Assembly: GCA_015061945.1 (NCBI GenBank)
Contig: SUVP01000002.1
Span: forward strand, 248,001 to 312,000
DNA length: 64,000 nucleotides
From: Opitutales bacterium
GTDB lineage: Bacteria > Verrucomicrobiota > Verrucomicrobiia > Opitutales > Intestinicryptomonadaceae
Reading direction: 5' to 3'
The position numbers were made by a program, and so were the translations under genes. The notes under the pieces were generated by a model. That model did no database searches and was not told the origin of the DNA. It worked only from the letters and a program-made list of their open reading frames with translations. This document shows, piece after piece, positions 8,963-17,675 of the stretch (position 1 is the stretch's first letter; the number at the start of each line of letters is the position of its first letter).

Positions 8963-9079
8963 ATGAGATTGGTTGTCCTACTTCTAATCATCATCAAGGC
9001 GATATTAGAGATAATAATCGCTTTCTTGTCAAGATATAAACAAAAAAAAGACCGCGGGGATATTCTCCACCGCGGATGA
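8963..9079 (+). CDS. 38-residue hydrophobic peptide, putative type I toxin
   Basis: The ORF starts at ATG 8963 behind an exceptionally strong Shine-Dalgarno sequence and ends at TGA 9077-9079. The peptide is one hydrophobic helix (residues 1-22, e.g. LVVLLLIII and EIIIAFL) followed by a basic tail (SRYKQKKDRG). This is the usual form of small membrane toxins such as Ldr/Fst or Ibs types, although I see no recognisable sequence family. A promoter inside the ORF on the opposite strand would make an RNA covering its ribosome binding site. The last codons overlap the terminator hairpin of the tRNA-Gly transcript. Toxicity is inferred from layout; a structural overlap with no translated product is the main alternative. 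Confidence 0.5.
   Translation: MRLVVLLLIIIKAILEIIIAFLSRYKQKKDRGDILHRG
9004..9032 (-). promoter_or_regulatory. Sigma70-type promoter inside the small ORF
   Basis: Minus strand TTGACA (9032-9027), 17-bp spacer, TCTAAT (9009-9004): 11 of 12 consensus positions. It points towards the ribosome binding site of the peptide gene. Confidence 0.65.
9042..9075 (-). terminator. Intrinsic terminator after tRNA-Gly
   Basis: CCGCGG (9052-9057) pairs with CCGCGG (9070-9075), extended by GGA/TCC with one bulge, and is followed on the minus strand by a run of eight T residues (9049-9042). Confidence 0.8.
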
Positions 9080-9105
9080 CTTTCAACAGAAAGGAGGTTG
9101 TCAAG
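9042..9105 (-). repeat. Second copy of the anti-SD hairpin plus terminator module
   Basis: This segment repeats the layout at 8903-8962: A8 tract, GC hairpin, GATG..AC, CAAC(A)GAAAGGAGGT, read on the plus strand. On the minus strand it gives CAAC, loop CTCCTTTCT, GTTG and then the terminator, in the 3' trailer of tRNA-Gly. No ATG follows its GAAAGGAGGT on the plus strand, so any second peptide gene is lost. Confidence 0.55.
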
Positions 9106-9123
9106 CCATAAAATTCAAACCAT

Positions 9124-9196
9124 AGCGGGCGACGAGGGTCGAACTCGCAACCTCAAGCTTGGGAAGCTCGCGCTCTGCCAATTGAGCTACACCCGC
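9124..9196 (-). tRNA. tRNA-Gly (anticodon CCC)
   Basis: 73 nt that fold as a standard cloverleaf. The acceptor stem is GCGGGTG/CGCCCGC, the anticodon arm is CGAGC-TTCCCAA-GCTTG with CCC at positions 34-36, and the T arm is GCGAG-TTCGACC-CTCGT. The discriminator is T and CCA is not encoded. It is followed by a terminator at 9075-9042. Confidence 0.93.
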
Positions 9197-9249
9197 ATAA
9201 AATATCTTTTTATAACAAACATTTTTCGCACGTTTGTAAATACATATTT

Positions 9250-11652
9250 TTAATCAACTGCTATTTTATTTTTCCCTTCTGACAATTTTATCGATTTTTT
9301 ATTCCATACAAATTCTCCAGAAAGCCCACTCGGCAAATATATTTCACCTTTTATCGACTTCTCTTTGCGAGATAGTTTCAATTTTATCAAACCTTTTTTA
9401 TGTGCAACTTTTCCTTCGATAAATTTTAATGACGCCATATTTGGCTCGATTCTCACAGTCTTAAATTCTGGCGAACTTGGCATAATTCCACATACGAGCG
9501 ACAACAAATGATAGTTCGGGCTTGAGCTCCACGCATGGCAATCGGAACGGCTATCTGACGGATTTTCCGCAAATGTCGTAAGTCCGTCGGCAACCATTTG
9601 TCGCCATGGTTGTAGTTCGGCAATGTATGTATCGCCCCTGCCGACTTTTCGCATAGCTTCGGTCAAATAGTATCTATAATAGAACGAACATTGTGCAACA
9701 GATTTATCCGACATAATCTTGTCGAACACTTCACGTTGACGTTCTACTGGAATTGCGTCGGTCAAGATTGCCCACAAATTTGCGTGTTGGCTGACCGATT
9801 TTGCCCCGATATAATCCAACAACAAACCACGCTTTTCGTCCCAACATCTTTTGCCGACTTCTTGTGCGATTTTTTTCGATTGCTCCAAAAATTTCTTTGA
9901 GTCATCAGCACGCCCAACATATTTCAAAATATCGGATGCTTGTTTTAATGCCGACGCATACGCCAATGTATGAACTGCCGAACCACACGTTTTTGATATT
10001 GGCGGATTACCCCACCACCAATCGACACGTTCCTTGCCTCGTTTCTTTCCACCACTCCAATCGGCAAAACTCCAATATGGCATATCGGCACGCAACATCC
10101 CCGTATTTTTATCCATTTGACTATTGAAATATTCTAAAATGGAAAGCATTGCTGGTGTCATTTGCGTGAGCAATTCGACATCGCCACGCCACATCATATA
10201 GTCGTGTAGCATACCAATCCAAAAAAGTGAAAAACCTGGTATATACTGTTTTTCCGCCGATGGATAGCGACTTTGCAAAAGCCCTGTGTGATCGCGAGAA
10301 AGTGCAAACATCTTCAACGCTTTTTTCATCAATCGGTCATCGCCCGAGACGCAAAGCGAGACAATCGCCTGAATGCGAGTATCGCCGATATACTGCAACT
10401 GCTCGAAATACGGACAATCCATAAAAGTTTCAAACGCACACAAACGGATTGTTCGCCAACCGACTTCCCAAATTTTATCTATACTCTTATCATCCGAAGA
10501 AAATGCACCTATTTCTTCAAACGGATATGCCGTGAAAACTGCCGAAAAATCGGAGATTATCAAGGGTTCATCAGCTGTTTCAATTTCCATTTGAACATAT
10601 CGGTATGGTCGATAATAAAGCGTTGTGAACTCTCGTTTTTTACCATCGGCAACAAAAATATCTTCAAGCGTATATGCCCCGTAAACGCCTGCTGGAGCAA
10701 AGTCCAAGCCATCAATGTCATTGCGATTATACTTTTTTGCGTCTTTATCTTGCAAGGCTTCAGCATAGCGAAGTTTGATTTTAGAAGACTTGCCTTTGTC
10801 GACAAAAAGCTTTGGATATGCAGTTGTATTCACTGCATTATCGAGAAGAATTTTACATTTTGTCTTCGCTGGAATCGTCAACGGCTCATTACCAAATATA
10901 AAGTTTGGCACGCTTTTGACCCCTGAAAATCTACGGATTGACGCAAAGCGAATTGGTGTTTCTTCCATTTGTGGAATGTCGCGTTTTGTCAGAAGCCAAT
11001 CGATTATTCCGCCGTAGGTACAAATAGGTTTTCCAAAAGATACTGTGGTAGCCGATTTCCATGCGGAGTCATCAAAGTCGATATTTTCCCAACCCCACAA
11101 ATATTTTTCTGCGTCAAAATTTATTCCCGCACCAATCGCCAAACGCTTGGCACGCACTGGCAAATATGCGTTGCTCTTGATTGCTTTCCAGGATTTATTA
11201 GTCGACAAGAACTCGTATTTTTTCTCGACAGAATCTAAAATAAAAGCTGGACGAACGCTTATTTGTGCCGACGGAGAAAAGCCTTTCCCAAAATTCCAAA
11301 CTTTTGCACTGATGATATTTTTTCCTTTTTTCAAATAGGGAGCAATATCAAATACTTCATAATACCAACAAGCAGTATCGCCACTTGACGCCCCATTACC
11401 GACATATTTGCCGTTGACATACAATTTGTAGCGCGCGTCTGCACTCACATTTACTTCGAGTTTTTGCGGGACAACATCAAGTTCAAAAGTTTTTCTGAAG
11501 TGCATCACGTTATAACCGCCAACAACTGCATCTGCTGGTGCAATCCACTTTGCATTCCACCTTTCAGAATAATCATTAAGTGCAGAAAAAGATGTTGAAC
11601 AAGCTACAACACTCGCAAGGAAGAAAAGTAATTGCCGAGAAAAATTTTTCAT
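9250..11652 (-). CDS. Secreted GH78-like alpha-L-rhamnosidase (third of three paralogues)
   Basis: 800 residues with a signal peptide ending near SFSA (residue 24). N-terminal beta-sandwich modules of the Bac_rhamnosid_N type (residues ~30-180; DARYKLYVNGKYVG is their hallmark) precede an (alpha/alpha)6 catalytic domain. Its core reads DCPYFEQLQYIGDTR near residue 415, in place of the DCPQRDERLGWTGD of classical GH78. SDCHAWSSSPNYHLL near residue 700 and a C-terminal beta domain follow. GH78 enzymes release terminal alpha-L-rhamnose from plant and bacterial glycans. It starts 2 bp after the upstream paralogue stops, so it is the last gene of a three-gene operon. The exact substrate of this variant is unknown. 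Confidence 0.8.
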   Translation of the reverse strand: MKNFSRQLLFFLASVVACSTSFSALNDYSERWNAKWIAPADAVVGGYNVMHFRKTFELDVVPQKLEVNVSADARYKLYVNGKYVGNGASSGDTACWYYEVFDIAPYLKKGKNIISAKVWNFGKGFSPSAQISVRPAFILDSVEKKYEFLSTNKSWKAIKSNAYLPVRAKRLAIGAGINFDAEKYLWGWENIDFDDSAWKSATTVSFGKPICTYGGIIDWLLTKRDIPQMEETPIRFASIRRFSGVKSVPNFIFGNEPLTIPAKTKCKILLDNAVNTTAYPKLFVDKGKSSKIKLRYAEALQDKDAKKYNRNDIDGLDFAPAGVYGAYTLEDIFVADGKKREFTTLYYRPYRYVQMEIETADEPLIISDFSAVFTAYPFEEIGAFSSDDKSIDKIWEVGWRTIRLCAFETFMDCPYFEQLQYIGDTRIQAIVSLCVSGDDRLMKKALKMFALSRDHTGLLQSRYPSAEKQYIPGFSLFWIGMLHDYMMWRGDVELLTQMTPAMLSILEYFNSQMDKNTGMLRADMPYWSFADWSGGKKRGKERVDWWWGNPPISKTCGSAVHTLAYASALKQASDILKYVGRADDSKKFLEQSKKIAQEVGKRCWDEKRGLLLDYIGAKSVSQHANLWAILTDAIPVERQREVFDKIMSDKSVAQCSFYYRYYLTEAMRKVGRGDTYIAELQPWRQMVADGLTTFAENPSDSRSDCHAWSSSPNYHLLSLVCGIMPSSPEFKTVRIEPNMASLKFIEGKVAHKKGLIKLKLSRKEKSIKGEIYLPSGLSGEFVWNKKSIKLSEGKNKIAVD

Positions 11653-11654
11653 AT

Positions 11655-14036
11655 TTATTTTGCGTCTATTATATTTTTACCCGATGACAATTTTTGTGTT
11701 TTACCACGATATTCAAATTCCCCCTCAAGCCCATTTGGCAAAGTAATTTCTCCGACAAGCCCATTGTCGACTTGTTTAAAATTCACTTCGATAAAACCTT
11801 TTTGATGTGGCATTTTACCTTTCACCCATTCCAAGCCACAAAGGTTTGGCGAGATTTTCACTTTCTTAAATCCGTAATCAGACGGCATTATTCCGCAGAC
11901 GAGCGACAACAAGTGATAGTTTGGGCTTGAGCTCCACGCATGACAATCGGAACGTGCATTGCCGACTTTTTCAGCGAAAGTTGTCAATCCATCGGCGACC
12001 ATTTCATGCCATGGATAAAGTTCGGATATATATTTTTCGCCAGCGTTTACTTTACGCAATGCTTCAGCCAAATAATATCTGTAATAGAGTGAACATTGTG
12101 CCAAAGAATCGTCTTTCATTATGCGTTGCATAACGTCGGCTTGTTTCGATTTATCTATAGCATCGCTCAAAATGCCCCAAATATTGACGTGTTGGCTCGA
12201 TGTTGTCGCACCTTGATAATCCATAATCAAACCACGTTTTTCGTCCCAACATTTTTCCATAACATTTTTTGTCAATTTTTCGGAAAGTTCATCATAGTGT
12301 TTTGCGATATACCCCTCGCCTGTACGCTTGAGAATTTTTGAAGCATCTTTGAGAGCACTCGCAAAGTGGAGCGTATGAATTGCCGAACCTTTTGAATTTA
12401 CCTTGTCGACTGGAGCAGAACCGAAATCCCAAATTCCCCAAAGTTCTTTTTTTGAATTTTTCGACATCGCCCAATCGCAGAAATTCCAATAAGGCATATC
12501 TGCACTCAACATTCCTGTATTTGAATCGATTTGACGTTCAAACCATTCCATAACAGTTTTCACGCAAGGTGTCATTTCTTTGATAAACGCTTGGTCGTCG
12601 CAGTGCATCGCATAATCGTGGAGCATTTGAACCCAATAAAGCGAGAATGGCGGAATTACCTGTGGAAGTTTAGACGGATAGCGAGACATCGTCAGTCCCT
12701 CTGAATTTCTCGATGATGCAAAGAGTTTGATGGCTTTACGCATCAACCGAGCATCGCCTGAAACGTACAATGATACTAACGCTTGTATTCGAGTATCGCC
12801 CACATATTGCAACTGCTCGTAGTATGGACAATCCATATAAGTCTCATTTGCACAAAGCAAAATTGTACGCCATGCAATATCCCAAACTTTTGATAAGCGG
12901 GAATCTGGCGATGAGAATTTTGCTTTTTCCTCAAATGGATATGATGTAAAGTTGTACGAGAAATCGGAGATAACAAGCGGTTGGTCTTTTGTCTCGATTA
13001 TAAGGCTAACATATCTGAACGGACGGTACCAAAGTGGAATGAACTCGCACGTTTTTCCGTCAGGTTTAAAGATGTCTAAGTATGATTTTTTGCCATGCGA
13101 TTTCCCGTCAATTTCGTTGCGATTACCTTTCAAGGAATCTTTATCCCACAAGGATTCATCGTATTTAATTGTTATTTTTGCCCCTGCTCCATTATCGGTG
13201 AGCAGACGTGGGAATGCCGTTGTGAGAACTCCGTTGTCCAATAAAATTTCGCACTTTGTATTTGCTGGAATCGTCAACGGAGCGTTGCCCGATATGAAGT
13301 TTGGCACGTTCTCGACACCCGAAAATCTGCGGATAGATTTAAAACGTTGCGGAATATCGAACTGTGTGGGAATATCACGTTTTGTCAAAAGCCAGCGATA
13401 CGCTCCTGTCTTTGATGATACCATTGAGCCACGTTCGATATCACGAGGACGCCACCATTTTTTGTCGTTGTATTCAGGGAGAGTCCAAGACCAATCATAT
13501 TTTGATGCGTCAAAATTTTCAAACGTACCGAGATTTGTTTTTTGGGTCGCTGTGAAAGCTGATGATGTTTTAACTTTCCAACGCGATGATGTCGACTGCA
13601 ATTTTAATTTAGAGTCTTCTGTATCGAAGAAAAATGCCGGACACAAAGAAATCTGCGAGGCGTGTGAGCCATACAATCCACCATTCCAAACAAGTGCAGA
13701 AATAACATTTTTTCCTTTTTTCAAATACGGAGCAATATCGACAGTGTCATAATACCAATTTTCCAAGTCGCCTCGTGCTGGTCCATAAGCGACTTGCTTG
13801 CCATTGACAAACAGCTTGTATCGGTTGTCGGCAGATACGTATGCGTCGAGTTTTTGCGGAACTTTATCGAGCTCAAATGTACGTCTAAATTTCATCACGA
13901 CAAAATTTCCACCGTATGCTTTTTCAGATGCTTCGCTAATCCAGAATCCTTCAAAAGTTTTTCCGTCCTCGCGAATCGCCGAAAATACCGACGATACAGA
14001 CGCACACACCAACAAAAAAGTAATCAATTTCTTCAT
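11655..14036 (-). CDS. Secreted GH78-like alpha-L-rhamnosidase (second of three paralogues)
   Basis: 793 residues, signal peptide MKKLITFLLVCASVSSVFSA. Domain order matches its neighbours: N-terminal sugar-binding beta-sandwiches (DNRYKLFVNGKQVAYG near residue 70), the (alpha/alpha)6 catalytic domain with DCPYYEQLQYVGDTR near residue 405, SDCHAWSSSPNYHLL near residue 695, and a C-terminal beta domain. It is clearly homologous to the genes on both sides over its full length, yet diverged, so the triplet is an old tandem duplication with possible specialisation for different rhamnosides. It lies 3 bp behind the first paralogue. Confidence 0.8.
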   Translation of the reverse strand: MKKLITFLLVCASVSSVFSAIREDGKTFEGFWISEASEKAYGGNFVVMKFRRTFELDKVPQKLDAYVSADNRYKLFVNGKQVAYGPARGDLENWYYDTVDIAPYLKKGKNVISALVWNGGLYGSHASQISLCPAFFFDTEDSKLKLQSTSSRWKVKTSSAFTATQKTNLGTFENFDASKYDWSWTLPEYNDKKWWRPRDIERGSMVSSKTGAYRWLLTKRDIPTQFDIPQRFKSIRRFSGVENVPNFISGNAPLTIPANTKCEILLDNGVLTTAFPRLLTDNGAGAKITIKYDESLWDKDSLKGNRNEIDGKSHGKKSYLDIFKPDGKTCEFIPLWYRPFRYVSLIIETKDQPLVISDFSYNFTSYPFEEKAKFSSPDSRLSKVWDIAWRTILLCANETYMDCPYYEQLQYVGDTRIQALVSLYVSGDARLMRKAIKLFASSRNSEGLTMSRYPSKLPQVIPPFSLYWVQMLHDYAMHCDDQAFIKEMTPCVKTVMEWFERQIDSNTGMLSADMPYWNFCDWAMSKNSKKELWGIWDFGSAPVDKVNSKGSAIHTLHFASALKDASKILKRTGEGYIAKHYDELSEKLTKNVMEKCWDEKRGLIMDYQGATTSSQHVNIWGILSDAIDKSKQADVMQRIMKDDSLAQCSLYYRYYLAEALRKVNAGEKYISELYPWHEMVADGLTTFAEKVGNARSDCHAWSSSPNYHLLSLVCGIMPSDYGFKKVKISPNLCGLEWVKGKMPHQKGFIEVNFKQVDNGLVGEITLPNGLEGEFEYRGKTQKLSSGKNIIDAK

Positions 14037-14039
14037 AAA

Positions 14040-16466
14040 CTATTTTCTGAGCGAGATATTATTTTTGCCTGATTTTAATTTTATTTCTTGTCCCTTGAAA
14101 ACAAATACACCATCAATTCCATTCGGAAGTGTAATGTTTGCGTCGAGCTTGCCATACTCATTTTTTCTTATCGCAACTTCGATATTCCCTGCAGGATGTG
14201 GCACTTTGCCAATCGCTTCTTTCAACCTTCCCAAATTTGGCTCAATCCTAATTTTCTTGAATCCATAATCAGCAGGTGTGATACCGCATACGAGCGACAA
14301 CAAGTGATAGTTCGGGCTTGAGCTCCACGCATGGCAATCGGAACGTGTCGGCTCCGGATTCTCTGCAAATGTCGTCAAACCGATATTTATCATATCATAC
14401 CATGGCTTGAGATTGTCGATGTACAAATTACCCAAACCACATTTACGCATAGCTTCGGTCAAATAGAATCTGTAATAGAATGTGCATTGCGTAAGCGATT
14501 TGTCTTCGATGATTTTTTTCATCAACGAAGGTTGCTTGTCTGCTTCGATAGCATCAGCGAGAATAGCCATAATGTTGACATGTTGGCTCGAAGATATAGC
14601 ACCTTCAAAATCCATAAAGAGTTGTCGCTTTTCATTCCAGCAACGCTCTTTCACTGCCTTGACAATTTTTGCGTGCATATCGGCATATTTTTTCGACAAA
14701 TACTCATCGCCCATTTGACGCATAAGTTTCGACGCCTCTTTGAATGTTAGAGCCAAGTGCAATGTTGTGATTGCCGAGCCAGCATTTTCGCCTTCTGGAG
14801 CAACACCTCTAAACCAACCTGTCGAATTCTCGCCTTTTGTTTTTGGATCTGACGCACTCCAATCGACAAAATTCCAATATGGCATTCTCGGCTTCAAAAT
14901 ATTTTTTTGCTCATCGAGTTGATTTGTGAACCAATCGAGAATTGTATAAACACCCTGCAGATTTTCTCTAATGTACGCAGGGTCGTTGCGGTGCATAGCG
15001 TAATCGTTAAGCATAAGAATCCAGTAAAGCGAGAAAGGCGGAATATGCTGTTCGAGTCTCGACGGATAGCGAGCTTTTGTTATCCCGACATACGAACGCG
15101 ACGCATTGAATGCCGATATTGCTTGACGCATCAATCTATCATCGCCCGAAACATAAAGAGAAATTAGTGCTTGGATTCTCGTATCGCCAACATACTGCAA
15201 CTGCTCATAATACGGACAATCGAAGTAAGTTTCGTTTGCACACAAGCGAGCTGTACGCCAACCGACTTCCCAAATTTTCGCAATAGATTTTTGGTCGGAA
15301 TCAAAAGTCGCATTTTCTACAAATGGGTAAGCGGTGAAATTGCCGTAAAAATCTTTGATTGTGAGCGGTTGATTTTTTGTCTGAATATCTAAACCGACGT
15401 ATCTGTACGTTCTAAACCAAAGCGTGCTGTACTCACGATTTGCTCCACCGTCAGAAATAAAAGTATCCATTTGCAAACGTCTATATTCAAAGTCGCGATT
15501 TTCAACTTCGTTGCGATTTGCTTTTCGATTCTTCTTATCAAAAAGTGCTTCGCCAAATTTAATGTCGATAACACTATCCTTCCCTCCGTCGATTTTTAAA
15601 ATCGGGTACGCAGTTGTGAGGAATCCGTTATCTATAAAAATTCTGCACTTCGTATTCGCCGGAATTGTGAACGGCTCTTTGCCCGATATAAAATTCGGTA
15701 CATTTTCTATACCTTCAACTTTACAGATTTTTTGCAGACGCATTTGCGTTTCTTCCATTTGTGGAATCTTGCGTGGCGTCAACATATAAGTAATTTCGCC
15801 ATACGGAGTATCTACCGGATGTGCTGGTTCATATCCACTTGCAACTTTCCACTTGGAATCGTCAAAATCTATTGATGTCCAACCCCAATCATACTTCGAA
15901 CCATCAATAATATCGCTCGGACCTGTGAATAAACTACGAATCACACGTGGAGAATATGCTTCCGACTCTTTCACTTTCCAATTTTTTGGCGTTGCTACAA
16001 AATCTTCTGCCTTTGTCGCACCGTCGAGAATAAACGCTGTCTTGCGTGTAAATTGTGCGAACGGAGCATAATGCCCAGCGTGCCATACGAGCGATGCGAT
16101 AACGTTTTTGCCCTGCTTCAAATAAGGTGCAATATCAAAAGTATCGTAATACCAGTTGAACATATCGCCTCTTGCCGGACCTCTACCAACGAGCTTGCCA
16201 TTCACATAAAGTGCAAATCGATTATCCGCCGAGACGTTAATTTTAAACGACTCTGCGACTTTTTCCATATCGAAAGTTCGTCGGAAATGCACAACGCGAT
16301 AATCGTTTTTATGATAGTTTTCACTACCCGACCATTTCGCATTCCAAACTTTTGTATATACTTTTGGTGTGTACTCGTTAATCGACGCATTCGCTACAAA
16401 CGCAAAAAGTAAAACTCCCGCCAAGGCTTTAACCACAAAACCGATAAAATTATAATGATGTTTCAT
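14040..16466 (-). CDS. Secreted GH78-like alpha-L-rhamnosidase (first of three paralogues)
   Basis: 808 residues and first gene of the operon. The signal peptide ends near FAFVANA (about residue 27). DNRFALYVNGKLVGRG near residue 90 marks the N-terminal carbohydrate-binding module, DCPYYEQLQYVGDTR near residue 420 the catalytic core, and SDCHAWSSSPNYHLL near residue 710 the end of the barrel. Like its paralogues it should act outside the cytoplasm on rhamnose-containing glycans. The 120-bp region upstream (16467-16589) should hold the operon promoter; I see no clear operator. Confidence 0.8.
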   Translation of the reverse strand: MKHHYNFIGFVVKALAGVLLFAFVANASINEYTPKVYTKVWNAKWSGSENYHKNDYRVVHFRRTFDMEKVAESFKINVSADNRFALYVNGKLVGRGPARGDMFNWYYDTFDIAPYLKQGKNVIASLVWHAGHYAPFAQFTRKTAFILDGATKAEDFVATPKNWKVKESEAYSPRVIRSLFTGPSDIIDGSKYDWGWTSIDFDDSKWKVASGYEPAHPVDTPYGEITYMLTPRKIPQMEETQMRLQKICKVEGIENVPNFISGKEPFTIPANTKCRIFIDNGFLTTAYPILKIDGGKDSVIDIKFGEALFDKKNRKANRNEVENRDFEYRRLQMDTFISDGGANREYSTLWFRTYRYVGLDIQTKNQPLTIKDFYGNFTAYPFVENATFDSDQKSIAKIWEVGWRTARLCANETYFDCPYYEQLQYVGDTRIQALISLYVSGDDRLMRQAISAFNASRSYVGITKARYPSRLEQHIPPFSLYWILMLNDYAMHRNDPAYIRENLQGVYTILDWFTNQLDEQKNILKPRMPYWNFVDWSASDPKTKGENSTGWFRGVAPEGENAGSAITTLHLALTFKEASKLMRQMGDEYLSKKYADMHAKIVKAVKERCWNEKRQLFMDFEGAISSSQHVNIMAILADAIEADKQPSLMKKIIEDKSLTQCTFYYRFYLTEAMRKCGLGNLYIDNLKPWYDMINIGLTTFAENPEPTRSDCHAWSSSPNYHLLSLVCGITPADYGFKKIRIEPNLGRLKEAIGKVPHPAGNIEVAIRKNEYGKLDANITLPNGIDGVFVFKGQEIKLKSGKNNISLRK

Positions 16467-16589
16467 AACAAAACATTTTCAAAAAAAGTCAAAAAACGTC
16501 AACATTTAAAATAAATAGACACGTCCACAGACACGCCTATTTTGTATTTTCTTTTGCTGTTAGAGTTAAAATTTTAAAATGACAATTTT

Positions 16590-17168
16590 TTAAGAGTTGC
16601 TTGATTTGCGTTTTATTTTTAGTCCGTCTTTAAAGGCATTGCCGACTTTTTCGCCTAAAACTCGATAGACTTTTGCAGAACTATCATACGCAATCGGACG
16701 CAATTTGCCTAAATCGACATTTCCATTTTCGTCTAAAATGGAGTCTTCAGCAATCGCATTGACGATTTTCCCAACAACACGGAAATCGCCGTCGACCTCC
16801 TGCATTTCCACAAGCTCGCATTCAAGAGTGAACGGATAAGCTTCAATCACAGGTGCGTTGACAAAATCAGCCTTGCGAACACTCACGCCAGCATGCTTAA
16901 TTTTGTCGATTTTCCTGCCCGACTCAATGCCGAAGTAGTCCGAAATATCGACCGTTTCAGGAGTCGCATACGACAACGTGAAAGCCTTTGTTTTCTTCAA
17001 ATTGTCAGTAGTTTTGTGCTCGCCTAAGAGGATAAAAACTTTGTCATAGTCGCATTGAGTTCCCCAAGCGGCATTCATAGCATTAGGAACGCCCGATTCA
17101 TCATAAGTACCGATAATAAAGACAGGCAAAGGTGCGATTAAAGTTTTAGCTCCGAGATTTTTTTTCAT
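16590..17168 (-). CDS. Flavin reductase-like / FMN-binding split-barrel protein
   Basis: 192 residues from ATG 17168, preceded by AAAGGA at a good distance; the longer frame to 17216 adds a segment without a ribosome binding site. IAPLPVFIIGTYDESGVPNAMNAAWG near residues 10-35 is the usual start of the flavin reductase-like domain, which binds FMN. The rest (TLSYATPETVDISDYFG; KHAGVSVRKADFVNAPVIEAYP) follows the small cytoplasmic flavoproteins of this family found in anaerobes. Its electron partner is unknown. It lies next to, but apart from, the rhamnosidase operon. Confidence 0.8.
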   Translation of the reverse strand: MKKNLGAKTLIAPLPVFIIGTYDESGVPNAMNAAWGTQCDYDKVFILLGEHKTTDNLKKTKAFTLSYATPETVDISDYFGIESGRKIDKIKHAGVSVRKADFVNAPVIEAYPFTLECELVEMQEVDGDFRVVGKIVNAIAEDSILDENGNVDLGKLRPIAYDSSAKVYRVLGEKVGNAFKDGLKIKRKSSNS

Positions 17169-17376
17169 AATAAAATTCCTTTCATAAGTTTCAGAAAACT
17201 TTTTATAAATCGGCAAAATTTACAATAATATTTTAAGTTTTCTGAACACTTTGAAAGGAAATTTAAAAATCTTTCGAAAAACCAATTTAATAAACAAGAT
17301 TTCATCGCCTCAAGACCGAAAAGCCTATTAGATAATCCTTGCTAATCGAAAGCAAATATATATAACGAAAAATAGA

Positions 17377-17643
17377 ATGATAAAAAAGGGTGATATTTTA
17401 GTTTACGCAGAATGTCTTGAAGAAGGCGATGAAAATTGCTTGATGATTTCACTTGAAGACGAATCTACCCTTGCAGACGTCCCAATGGTAAAGGTTAAAG
17501 AACTCAATACCGATTTAAAATATCCACCAGTAAACTTCTTCGAAGCATCTAATTATAAAGTCGTCGGACATGTAGAAGAATCTGATACTACTGAAGAACT
17601 GGTAAAACGCTTTATATCTAAAAAAAAGTGGAATATTTCTTAA
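17377..17643 (+). CDS. Small protein of unknown function upstream of the GGCC methyltransferase
   Basis: 88 residues, soluble, acidic in the middle (ECLEEGDEN, EESDTTEE) and basic at the end (FISKKKW). I do not recognise a family. It has no helix-turn-helix, so it does not look like a typical C protein controlling a restriction system. It is on the plus strand 32 bp before the methyltransferase and shares the AT-rich composition of the island, so it probably travels with the restriction-modification genes. A role in control or immunity is possible but unsupported by sequence. Confidence 0.6.
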   Translation: MIKKGDILVYAECLEEGDENCLMISLEDESTLADVPMVKVKELNTDLKYPPVNFFEASNYKVVGHVEESDTTEELVKRFISKKKWNIS

Positions 17644-17675
17644 TATAATTCTAATAATATTTTTAAAAGATGCAT

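Larger units (their letters stand above)
8903..8997 (-). ncRNA. Putative ~95-nt antisense RNA with anti-Shine-Dalgarno loop
   Basis: A near-consensus promoter (TTGACA at 9032-9027, 17-bp spacer, TCTAAT at 9009-9004, all minus strand) and an intrinsic terminator at 8935-8903 bound this RNA. It is complementary to the first third of the 38-codon ORF on the plus strand and to its ribosome binding site. Its loop contains ATCACCTCCTTTC (8958-8946), the same sequence as the 3' tail of typical bacterial 16S rRNA, held by a CTCAA/TTGAG stem. The arrangement fits the RNA antitoxin of a type I toxin-antitoxin locus. The start site is inferred from the promoter only. Confidence 0.55.
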
